Of a DNA stretch of 7,535 nucleotides, positions 1 through 6,003 are shown piece after piece; the stretch's first letter is position 1, and every line of letters starts with the position of its first letter. The notes under the pieces are model-generated. The model did no database searches. It was given only the letters and a program-made list of their open reading frames with translations, and was not told where the DNA came from. Position numbers and translations under genes: made by a program. The stretch covers positions 1-7,535 of the forward strand of contig RGEC01000106.1 in the NCBI GenBank assembly GCA_009918425.1. Reading direction: 5' to 3'. This DNA is from Bacteroidota bacterium. Lineage in GTDB: Bacteria > Bacteroidota > Bacteroidia > NS11-12g > UBA955.

Positions 1-2228
1 TCAGGCTGTGCGTATCCCATTCTGTTCATGATGTCCACCATGATTTGTCCATCAGGCTTGGTACCTTCCAATGGTTCTACCACCTGCTGAACCCTTTGTA
101 TTCTGCGTTCTCCGTTGGTGAAGGTTCCGCTTTTTTCCAGGAATGAAGCCGCAGGCAATACCACATGGGCCAGTTTGGCCGTTTCGGTCATGAAGATTTC
201 CTGTACCACAATCAAATCGAGCTGTTCCAATGCGGCTTTTACATGGTGGGTATTGGGGTCGGTTTGCACCACATCTTCGCCCATGAGCCATAATGCCTTT
301 AGTTTTCCTGACAGCGCGGCATCGTACATCTGGGGAATTTTGTATCCAATGTAATCGGGCAGTTTGGCGCCGTAAAATTCCTCGTATTTCTTGTGGTTTT
401 CAGGAATGGTAACATCCAGATAGCCGGCACCCTGGTGGGGCTGACAACCCATATCGGCAGCGCCTTGCACATTGTTTTGTCCGCGCAGGGGATTTACACC
501 CACACCGCGGCGACCAATATTTCCGGTTATCATGGCCAGGTCGGCGATTTGCATGACGGTGAAGGTTCCCAACGAATGTTCGGTTACGCCCAGTCCGTGG
601 AAACTCATGGCGTTCGGGGCTTTGGCATATGCCATGGCCGCTTCGCGCACAAGGTTACGATCAACACCAGTCACTTTTTCGGCTTCATCCAGGTTCAGTG
701 CCAATACTTTGGCTTTAAACTCTTCATAACCTTCAGTACGGTTTTGGATGAAATCCTTATCCTCCAGTCCTTCGCTGATGATGTAATACAACATCATGTT
801 CAGCAGTGCTACGTTGGTTCCCGGACGCAGCTGCAGGTGGTATTTTGCATAGCGGGCCAGTTCCGTTCTGCGAGGATCAATCACAATGGCCGTCTTTTTC
901 ATGGCAAACTGTTTCAGTTTGGCGCCTGTAACGGGGTGACCTTCCGTGGGGTTGGCCCCAATCACCATGATGAGGTCTGTATATTTCAGGTCAATGATGC
1001 TGTTGGTGGCTGCTCCTGTGCCAAATGTTCTCTGCATTCCCAGGGCAGTGGGAGAGTGGCATACACGCGCACAACTATCTATATTGTTGGTTCCCACAAC
1101 GGCCCGAATAAATTTCTGCATGAGGTAATTTTCCTCATTGGTGCAGCGTGCGCTGCTGATACCGGCAATGTAATCCGGTCCGTGCTGGGTTTTAATGCGG
1201 GTGAGCTCGGAAGCAATATAGTCGTATGCCTCATCCCAGGTGGCGGGTTGCAATTCCCCGTTTCTGCGAATTAGCGGGGTTCTGAGGCGATCCGGATGGT
1301 TGTAAAAACCAAATGCAAAGCGGCCTTTGAGGCAGGTATGTCCCTGATTTACTTCGGCATCAAACGGCGCCTGTATGCTTTTTACTTTTCCGTTTACTGA
1401 AGCCACTTCCAGATTACATCCCACACCACAATAGGTGCAAATGGTGCGGGTTTTCTCTGTATTGGCAATGCTCTTGCTCTCAAAAACATCGCTGATGGCG
1501 CTGGTGGGACAGGCCTGTGCACAGGCACCGCAACTTACGCAATCACTTTCGAAGAAATTTACCTCACTGCCTTTCACAATGTGGCTTTCAAAGCCACGGC
1601 CCGCCATGCTCAGCACAAATTGCCCCTGCACTTCTTCGCAGGCACGAACACAGCGGAAGCAGTTGATGCACTTGCTCATATCGCTGGTCATGTAAGGATG
1701 GCTGAGGTCTTTTTCGCGGTCGAGGTGGGTTTTGCCTTCGGGGTAACGAACCTTGCGCACGCCCACCTTGGCAGCTACTTCCTGCAATTCGCAATTGTTG
1801 TTTACTTCACAGGTAAGACAATCCAGCGGGTGATCGGTAAGCACCAGTTCTATGATGTTTTTTCTGAGTTTTTGAATTCGGTCACTGCTCGGATAAATGT
1901 AGCTTCCGGGCATAACGGGCGTATGACAACTGGCTACGCTTTTGCAGTTTCCGTTTTCGGTAAGGGCCACATCTACACTGCATACCCGGCATGAACCAAA
2001 GGGTTCCAGATTGGGGGCATCGCACAGGGTAGGTACCAGTTCTTTGCCGTGAATACGGCGCACGAACTGCAGGATGGTTTCGCCATCGCGTATTTCGTGT
2101 TGCTCTCCGTCTATGTATGCAAACTTTTTATCGGTTATAGGCTGTTTGGGGCTACTGCCGCTTCCCGAATCAGAACCTTCGCGGTTGCTGATGTTGTTTG
2201 AAGATGTGTTTTTCAGGTCAAATGTCAT
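1..2228 (-). CDS. fdhA: NAD-linked formate dehydrogenase, catalytic alpha subunit (FdsA/FdhA type), C-terminus beyond left edge
   Basis: This subunit oxidises formate to CO2 at a bis-pterin Mo or W centre and passes electrons to an NADH-forming partner in the cytoplasm. The 742 visible residues read without interruption. The N-terminus is NuoG-like, with a [2Fe-2S] site (C69, C80, C83, C101), a His-Cys3 [4Fe-4S] site (H133, C137, C140, C146) and two ferredoxin clusters (C187/190/193/197 and C230/233/236/240). The molybdopterin domain follows, with its own [4Fe-4S] site (C264, C267, C271, C299) and K301 in the CLKG motif. Catalytic C390 and H391 (RVCH) and R582 (LRGQNNVQG) match the E. coli FdhF trio of Sec140, His141 and Arg333, with cysteine encoded by TGC. 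FdsA proteins are usually about 900-950 residues, so most of the C-terminal dinucleotide-binding domain is outside. The ATG at 2228 is the first start after an in-frame TAA at 2241-2243, and no Shine-Dalgarno is seen. No signal peptide is present. Its natural partner is the diaphorase at the other edge. Confidence 0.95.
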   Translation of the reverse strand, partial: MTFDLKNTSSNNISNREGSDSGSGSSPKQPITDKKFAYIDGEQHEIRDGETILQFVRRIHGKELVPTLCDAPNLEPFGSCRVCSVDVALTENGNCKSVASCHTPVMPGSYIYPSSDRIQKLRKNIIELVLTDHPLDCLTCEVNNNCELQEVAAKVGVRKVRYPEGKTHLDREKDLSHPYMTSDMSKCINCFRCVRACEEVQGQFVLSMAGRGFESHIVKGSEVNFFESDCVSCGACAQACPTSAISDVFESKSIANTEKTRTICTYCGVGCNLEVASVNGKVKSIQAPFDAEVNQGHTCLKGRFAFGFYNHPDRLRTPLIRRNGELQPATWDEAYDYIASELTRIKTQHGPDYIAGISSARCTNEENYLMQKFIRAVVGTNNIDSCARVCHSPTALGMQRTFGTGAATNSIIDLKYTDLIMVIGANPTEGHPVTGAKLKQFAMKKTAIVIDPRRTELARYAKYHLQLRPGTNVALLNMMLYYIISEGLEDKDFIQNRTEGYEEFKAKVLALNLDEAEKVTGVDRNLVREAAMAYAKAPNAMSFHGLGVTEHSLGTFTVMQIADLAMITGNIGRRGVGVNPLRGQNNVQGAADMGCQPHQGAGYLDVTIPENHKKYEEFYGAKLPDYIGYKIPQMYDAALSGKLKALWLMGEDVVQTDPNTHHVKAALEQLDLIVVQEIFMTETAKLAHVVLPAASFLEKSGTFTNGERRIQRVQQVVEPLEGTKPDGQIMVDIMNRMGYAQP

Positions 2229-2313
2229 GGTTGTGTGACGTTAACAAGTGCAATTTAAATAAAAACAGTGGAATGGCAATTCACATTATAGGGAAAGTGT
2301 CTATGGTGCTGAT

Positions 2314-2321
2314 CAAAGTAA
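2314..2321 (-). promoter_or_regulatory. Weak candidate -7 element for the formate dehydrogenase alpha gene
   Basis: On the minus strand this reads TTACTTTG, one mismatch from the Bacteroidota -7 consensus TAnnTTTG, and it lies about 85 bases upstream of the alpha-subunit ATG. No convincing -33 TTTG sits at the usual 19-21 base spacing. The alpha gene is cut off from its partner subunit by divergent genes and needs a promoter somewhere in 2229-2369 or read-through from the propeller gene. This is the best candidate found, but it is weak. Confidence 0.2.
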
Positions 2322-2349
2322 CGATGCAATGACATTGGAATTTTCAATC

Positions 2350-2364
2350 AAAACAATTTGTTTT
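2350..2364. repeat. Perfect short palindrome between the propeller gene and fdhA
   Basis: AAAACAA and TTGTTTT flank a single T, giving two perfect 7-base arms just after the stop of the secreted propeller gene. The spacer is too short for the whole palindrome to fold as an RNA hairpin, and the arms are AT-rich, so an intrinsic terminator is unlikely. A weak operator for fdhA, or chance in AT-rich DNA, are both possible. Nothing else in 2229-2369 forms a clear terminator. Confidence 0.25.
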
Positions 2365-2369
2365 TAACA

Positions 2370-3647
2370 TCATAACCGCATCAATTTTTTCACTTGAGTC
2401 CCGTTTTCCGTTCTGAGTACCAGGTAATTCAAGCCTCTTGTCATCCATGTTTGTAAGTCTATTTGATAGGTTCCCGGAGGGAGTGTTTTTTCTGAATAAA
2501 AAACCTTGATGCTTTTGCCGGTAGCGTCATATAAAGTTAGATTAACAAGGGTTGTATCGGTTAGGTATAAATCTGAAACGCTAAGCAAGTTGGAAGTCTG
2601 GAATTGCGGCATAGTCAACCCTCTCACATTTACAACGGCCATGCGGTAATTTCTATAGGTAAAGTCAACATTATCCCATTGGGCATATGCCAGGTAGAGA
2701 GCTGAGTTGGAGTATTTATCGCTAACAGGAGATAAAAGGGTAGGATACCACAATCGCTGGGGAGAACCCGGATTTTTAAGCAGCAGGCAGGCGTCGGACC
2801 ATTTTTTGTGATCGAAGGAGTAGGAATAGTAAATGCCTTGCTCTTTCCAGTCGTGGTAAACCATAAACCACACTTGCAGGGGTTTATAAAATAACAACGA
2901 TGGATTTCCTCCGGCAAATTTTCCCCTGGAGAACGGCAGCGCATCTCCCTTGCCGCCTACACCGGGTGTTGAGAAGCTACCATTGTTAAGTTTAAACCAG
3001 GTACCAGGTTTTCCAAGCGGGTCTTTTGATTCAGCAACGCCAATGCCATTTGGACAAACATAGTAAGCCAGCCAGCGATTATTGGCGCTATCTCTGATAA
3101 CTGAAAAGTCTCCGGTTCCGCCCCAGGTTGGTTTTTCTGGTTTATTGAGCCATGTTGTTAAAAATTGACCATTTTTAATCCAGGTTTTTCCTCCATCAAA
3201 ACTTTCACATTGTGCACCGCTTTTCCATGCAATTTTCTTGGTGTTGTCGTATCCTGCAAATTCATGGTCTTCTGCGTGATAAAAACCAAGCCAATGAAGT
3301 GAATCGAGTGGAAAAACAGAATATAGCCAGGCCCCTCCGTTGTCGTAAGTTCCCGCTTGTCCTTTGCTAAGAACCATTCCCCAGAGTGAATCCTGATGCA
3401 TCCAGTCGGGCCCTGAGCTAATATAAGATTCATATCCGGCCCAGATGTGAACATAAGTGCTGTCGTTTATTGGAAAATACGATATGTGACCATCGGGAAA
3501 TCCGGGGTAAACAGGAATACCGGGATTAGGCACGATAACAGATTCCTGCTCAACTTCGAGTAACTGTGCCTGCCCTGCATTTATAAAAAAAATAAAAAGC
3601 AGCAAAAGGGTTATGGATTTGGTTGCGGATAGAAAGCAAGTGGACAT
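2370..3647 (-). CDS. Secreted beta-propeller protein with probable T9SS C-terminal sorting domain
   Basis: The protein has 425 residues from the ATG at 3647. This start gives a textbook signal peptide: a short n-region, a hydrophobic core around residues 12-24 (ITLLLLFIFF) and a QAQ cleavage site near residue 28. An upstream in-frame ATG at 3722 would add 25 residues in front of the signal and is less likely. The mature part has the look of a sialidase or glycoside-hydrolase-like beta-propeller. It has a canonical Asp box, SFDGGKTW (149-156), a degenerate one, SFDHKKW (277-283), and recurring aromatic strands such as RWLAYY and VWFMVYHD. The last 60 or so residues (LYDATGKS, LPPGTYQIDL, NYLVLRTENG, ending KKLMRL) resemble a type A T9SS sorting domain that targets proteins across the outer membrane, though the usual YPNP opening is absent. 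No catalytic residues can be assigned and the substrate is unknown. It could be a carbohydrate-binding or enzymatic surface protein. It is unrelated to formate metabolism. Confidence 0.8.
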   Translation of the reverse strand: MSTCFLSATKSITLLLLFIFFINAGQAQLLEVEQESVIVPNPGIPVYPGFPDGHISYFPINDSTYVHIWAGYESYISSGPDWMHQDSLWGMVLSKGQAGTYDNGGAWLYSVFPLDSLHWLGFYHAEDHEFAGYDNTKKIAWKSGAQCESFDGGKTWIKNGQFLTTWLNKPEKPTWGGTGDFSVIRDSANNRWLAYYVCPNGIGVAESKDPLGKPGTWFKLNNGSFSTPGVGGKGDALPFSRGKFAGGNPSLLFYKPLQVWFMVYHDWKEQGIYYSYSFDHKKWSDACLLLKNPGSPQRLWYPTLLSPVSDKYSNSALYLAYAQWDNVDFTYRNYRMAVVNVRGLTMPQFQTSNLLSVSDLYLTDTTLVNLTLYDATGKSIKVFYSEKTLPPGTYQIDLQTWMTRGLNYLVLRTENGTQVKKLMRL

Positions 3648-3756
3648 AAACTTCCAAGGGGAACCAAACACTATGAATGAATTGACTGTGAATGGGAACT
3701 TTTTAAACCTGATTTCAGACATGATGCACCAAGATTTACAATGTTAAAGATAATTA

Positions 3757-3814
3757 TTTGTGCGAACAAACCGAGGTTATTACTGCCTATGTTGCAGGAC
3801 AATTTTTGTGCGGA
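3757..3814. repeat. Pair of TTTGTGCG direct repeats in the divergent intergenic region
   Basis: TTTGTGCG occurs at 3757-3764 and 3805-3812, 48 bases apart, between the divergently transcribed propeller and helicase genes. The first copy is part of a 14-base palindrome with one mismatched pair (TTTGTGCGAACAAA, 3757-3770). The position suits regulation of either gene, but two 8-base copies in 100 bases is modest evidence. Confidence 0.3.
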
Positions 3815-3820
3815 AATGAT

Positions 3821-3828
3821 TATATTTG
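3821..3828 (+). promoter_or_regulatory. Candidate -7 box of the helicase gene
   Basis: TATATTTG fits the Bacteroidota -7 consensus TAnnTTTG exactly, but no TTTG lies at the usual spacing upstream (the nearest TTTG leaves 12 bases, the nearest TTG 26). If it is used, transcription would begin near 3835. The TTG codon at 3826 could then not be the start, and the TTG at 3844, which aligns with the usual family N-terminus, would be favoured. Confidence 0.3.
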
Positions 3829-4770
3829 AAAACACTTTCTAATTTGCATTTTCACGATTTTTTATTTGAATACGAAATTCAGGATGGTTTGGATGATATG
3901 GGTTTCGAAACACCCACACCCATTCAGGAAATGGCCATTCCCATTATACTTGACGGACATGATTTGATTGGCTGCGCCCAGACCGGAACCGGAAAAACAG
4001 CCGCTTTTTTATTGCCTGTACTGAACAAAATGGTCTGGGATCCAATTGCGGCCACCGACACATTGATTATCGTTCCTACGCGGGAGCTTGCGTTGCAGAT
4101 TTACCAAGCACTTCAGGGATTTTGCTACCACACAAATATTACCTCGCAAGTGGTGTATGGAGGAACCGATGGTATCAGTTTTGAACAAGAAAAAAAGGCC
4201 CTGTTGCACGGCGCCAATGTGGTGATAGGAACACCCGGCAGATTGATTGCTCACCTGAACATGGGCAACCTGAAGCTGGAAAGCCTGCGCCATTTGATTT
4301 TGGATGAGGCTGACCGCATGCTGGATATGGGTTTTGTGGAGGATATCCTGAAAATTATCGGCAAGGCACCAAAAAAACGCCAAACGCTGATGTTTTCGGC
4401 CACCATGCCGCGCAGCCGCAGAATTCCCGTTTTGGTGGCTACAGACGTGCTTTCAAGAGGTATTGACATTGAAGATATCGGCATGGTCATCAACTTTGAT
4501 GTTCCGGGCGATGCCGAAGATTACATTCACCGAATAGGGAGAACTGCACGGGCTGAGAGCAAAGGCGAGGCATATACATTTGTGAATGGGGAAGATCGCC
4601 GAAAATTCAAGCGGATTGAAGAGTTGATGGGGATGGAAGTGGAGAAAATCAAAAATCCGGATGGAATAGCAGAGGCAACAAGTCAACCGCGCGGCAATGA
4701 ACCAAAAAATCGATTTGGCCATAAAAAAGCGGGTGGAGACAGAAGGTTTTTCAAGAAGAAAAAACCTTAA
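3826..4770 (+). CDS. DEAD-box RNA helicase (RhlE-like) with in-frame internal deletion; probably non-functional
   Basis: Such helicases unwind RNA duplexes with ATP during ribosome assembly and RNA turnover. In the 314 residues, the Q motif (PTPIQ, 30-34), Walker A AQTGTGKT (51-58), PTRELA (84-89), TPGR (136-139), DEAD (160-163) and SAT (191-193) of the first RecA domain are intact. Immediately after SATMP the protein jumps to RSRRIPVLVATD and motifs V (RGIDI, 211-215) and VI (HRIGRTAR, 235-242). About 100 residues of the second RecA domain are absent, including motif IV and the strand-helix core. A basic tail (KKKKP) ends the protein. RhlE-like proteins are normally about 400-450 residues. 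Without that core the second lobe should not fold, so helicase activity is unlikely, although ATP binding by the first lobe may remain. The frame stays open on both sides of the gap. There is no ATG: an in-frame stop lies at 3817-3819, leaving TTG at 3826 or at 3844, the latter aligning with the family N-terminus (LHFHDF). It could be a recent pseudogene or an assembly artefact. Confidence 0.85.
   Translation: MKTLSNLHFHDFLFEYEIQDGLDDMGFETPTPIQEMAIPIILDGHDLIGCAQTGTGKTAAFLLPVLNKMVWDPIAATDTLIIVPTRELALQIYQALQGFCYHTNITSQVVYGGTDGISFEQEKKALLHGANVVIGTPGRLIAHLNMGNLKLESLRHLILDEADRMLDMGFVEDILKIIGKAPKKRQTLMFSATMPRSRRIPVLVATDVLSRGIDIEDIGMVINFDVPGDAEDYIHRIGRTARAESKGEAYTFVNGEDRRKFKRIEELMGMEVEKIKNPDGIAEATSQPRGNEPKNRFGHKKAGGDRRFFKKKKP
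4405..4419 (+). other. Apparent deletion junction in the helicase gene
   Basis: Codons ATG CCG end the motif III region (SATMP), and CGC AGC CGC AGA begin the stretch that normally precedes motif V by a few residues. The two family segments that meet here are usually about 100 residues apart. The join is in frame and the junction carries short GC-rich repeats (CGCAG, CCGCAG). Confidence 0.6.
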
Positions 4771-4810
4771 ATAAACTTGTAAGTATCAGAAAAACAATTA
4801 AATACAAAAA

Positions 4811-4839
4811 TACTCAATGCGTTGAGTAAATTTACTCAA
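4811..4839. promoter_or_regulatory. Phased ACTCA/TGAGT operator-like repeats upstream of the ATPase
   Basis: Three 5-base boxes alternate in orientation: ACTCA at 4812-4816, TGAGT at 4823-4827 and ACTCA at 4834-4838. Their centres are 11 bp apart, one DNA turn. The first two form TACTCAA, TGCG, TTGAGTA (7-base arms). The last two form the perfect 18-bp palindrome TTGAGTAAATTTACTCAA (4822-4839). A fourth ACTCA at 4856-4860 is again exactly 22 bp on. This is the pattern expected for cooperative binding of a dimeric or oligomeric DNA-binding protein. As RNA it could also fold, so a weak terminator for the helicase transcript cannot be excluded, but no T-run follows. Confidence 0.6.
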
Positions 4840-4851
4840 TAAAACAAATAA

Positions 4852-4871
4852 AAACACTCATATGGGTGTTT
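4852..4871. promoter_or_regulatory. Near-perfect 20-bp palindrome overlapping the -33 box of the ATPase promoter
   Basis: AAACACTCAT is followed by ATGGGTGTTT, which pairs at nine of ten positions; the exception would be a G-U pair in RNA. It contains the fourth ACTCA box of the phased array and its last three bases are part of the TTTG -33 element. A protein bound here would be expected to block RNA polymerase, so it reads as a repressor site. Confidence 0.5.
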
Positions 4872-4899
4872 GAAATTGATTTGGTTTGTATTAATTTTG
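4869..4899 (+). promoter_or_regulatory. Bacteroidota-type promoter of the ATPase gene
   Basis: TTTG at 4869-4872 and TAATTTTG at 4892-4899 are separated by 19 bases, a full match to the TTTG/TAnnTTTG promoter of Bacteroidota. Transcription would start about 4903-4907, at or just after the ATG at 4903. The mRNA would be leaderless, or translation would begin at the GTG at 4918. Confidence 0.55.
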
Positions 4900-4902
4900 C
4901 GT

Positions 4903-6003
4903 ATGGCTCATGTAATTGTGCGTGGATACTACGGTACATTGCTAAAGCGGTTAACAGAAAAAAATCCGCTTCTGCAGGTGTTGACGGGTCCTCGTCAGGT
5001 AGGGAAAACCACCCTGGTAAAACAGGTATTGCAAGACGAAAGCATTGCAGGGTTTTATGTAACGGCCGATCAGGTTACGCAAGGCCATGATGTTTGGCTT
5101 GAAACGCAGTGGCAAAGGGCGGTCGCAGCCGCTTCAGAAACGGAAAAGCCTTTCTGTCTGGTGGTTGACGAAGTGCAGAAAATTCCCCAATGGAGTGAAA
5201 TCATCAAACGCCTTTGGGATGCCAGAAATGAGGATGCCTCGCAGTTTAATTTATTGTTGATGGGTTCATCTAGGTTGCTGATGCAGCAAGGGCTTTCAGA
5301 ATCGCTGATGGGCAGGTTTGAGACTCTGTATTTAGGGCATTGGGATCTGGCAGAAATGCAGGAAGCTTTTGGCGTTTCCACCGATGAATATATTTTTTTC
5401 GGGGCCTACCCGGGTGGGGCTCACTTGATTCATGATCCTGATCGGTGGTATTCATTTCTTCAGGATGCCATCGTGGAAACAAGCTTATCCAAAGATATTT
5501 TGCAAATGACCCGTATCGATAAGCCCGCTTTGCTGCGAAACATGTTTGATGTGGGATGCGCGCACTCTTCAAGGGAACTCTCATATTCTAAAATTCTTGG
5601 CCAATTGGATGGAGCAGGCAACACGACTACATTGGCGCATTACCTACGTTTACTGGGTTCGGCAGGATTGCTAAGCGGTCTTGAAAAATTGGATAAAAGT
5701 CAGATTCGCCGGCGTGCTTCCAGTCCGAAATTGCAGGTGCATAACAATGCCTTACTCCTGAATAAATCGCACGAGAAGCGTTTTCGCCTTCATTACTGGC
5801 GTGATGGCAATTATGAGGTGGATTACGTGATTTCTAAAGGGGATAAAATCACGGGGTTTGAGGTAAAAACCGGTGCCAAAAGCAAGCTTTCAGGGCTTGA
5901 AAGATTTAAACAGAAGTTTCCCGGAGCCAAGGGTTTGATTGTGGGCAGCAGGGGGATTCCCGTAGAGGAGTTTTTGAGAACCTCGCCGGAAAATTATCTG
6001 TAA
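4903..6003 (+). CDS. AAA ATPase of the DUF4143 family with small C-terminal deletion
   Basis: The protein has 366 residues from the ATG at 4903. A longer reading from TTG at 4870 lies inside the promoter and is unlikely; GTG at 4918 is an alternative. An N-terminal P-loop ATPase domain (AAA_14 type) has Walker A GPRQVGKT (29-36), Walker B LVVDEVQK (86-93), a sensor-like LLLMGSSRLLM strand (117-127) and GRFETLYLGHW (137-147). A winged-helix-like linker (TTTLAHYLRLLGSAGLLSG, about 241-259) follows, then the DUF4143 domain, which resembles PD-(D/E)xK nucleases: WRDGNYEVDYV with D307 and FEVKTGAK with E320 and K322. The family normally has about 30 more residues between NNALL (281-285) and the WRD strand, including a WGRxxEsAVGAHL motif whose glutamate would be the first acidic residue of a nuclease site; these are missing here. 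Nuclease activity is therefore doubtful. The family's cellular role is not established, and genes of this kind are scattered and often multicopy. The upstream phased palindromes suggest tight regulation, perhaps by its own product. Confidence 0.85.
   Translation: MAHVIVRGYYGTLLKRLTEKNPLLQVLTGPRQVGKTTLVKQVLQDESIAGFYVTADQVTQGHDVWLETQWQRAVAAASETEKPFCLVVDEVQKIPQWSEIIKRLWDARNEDASQFNLLLMGSSRLLMQQGLSESLMGRFETLYLGHWDLAEMQEAFGVSTDEYIFFGAYPGGAHLIHDPDRWYSFLQDAIVETSLSKDILQMTRIDKPALLRNMFDVGCAHSSRELSYSKILGQLDGAGNTTTLAHYLRLLGSAGLLSGLEKLDKSQIRRRASSPKLQVHNNALLLNKSHEKRFRLHYWRDGNYEVDYVISKGDKITGFEVKTGAKSKLSGLERFKQKFPGAKGLIVGSRGIPVEEFLRTSPENYL
5752..5763 (+). other. Apparent deletion junction in the ATPase gene
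   Basis: TTA CTC CTG AAT encodes LLLN. Family members have NxALL, then about 30 residues, then GAHLLN. Fusion of the first LL to the second LLN would produce this sequence, consistent with recombination between two short similar stretches. The frame is kept. Confidence 0.5.

Noticed and set aside
1059..1061. Possible selenocysteine at the formate dehydrogenase active site
   Set aside because: The codon at residue 390 is TGC, an ordinary cysteine, so no UGA recoding or SECIS element is needed.
393..1274. A 293-codon open frame on the plus strand
   Set aside because: It lies wholly inside the formate dehydrogenase alpha gene, whose minus-strand reading shows every cluster ligand and catalytic residue; the plus-strand product has no recognisable domain.
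2284..2293. TATAAT-like sequence upstream of fdhA on the minus strand
   Set aside because: It resembles an enterobacterial -10 box, but Bacteroidota primary sigma factors use TAnnTTTG, and no matching -35 at 17 bases is present.
4811..4839. Inverted repeats after the helicase as an intrinsic terminator
   Set aside because: They are AT-rich with no T-run following, and the exact 11-bp phasing with further boxes downstream fits protein binding better.
4811..4871. ACTCA repeats as a CRISPR array or replication origin iterons
   Set aside because: The units are only 5-9 bases, alternate in orientation, have no spacers of CRISPR length, and no rep or cas gene is nearby.
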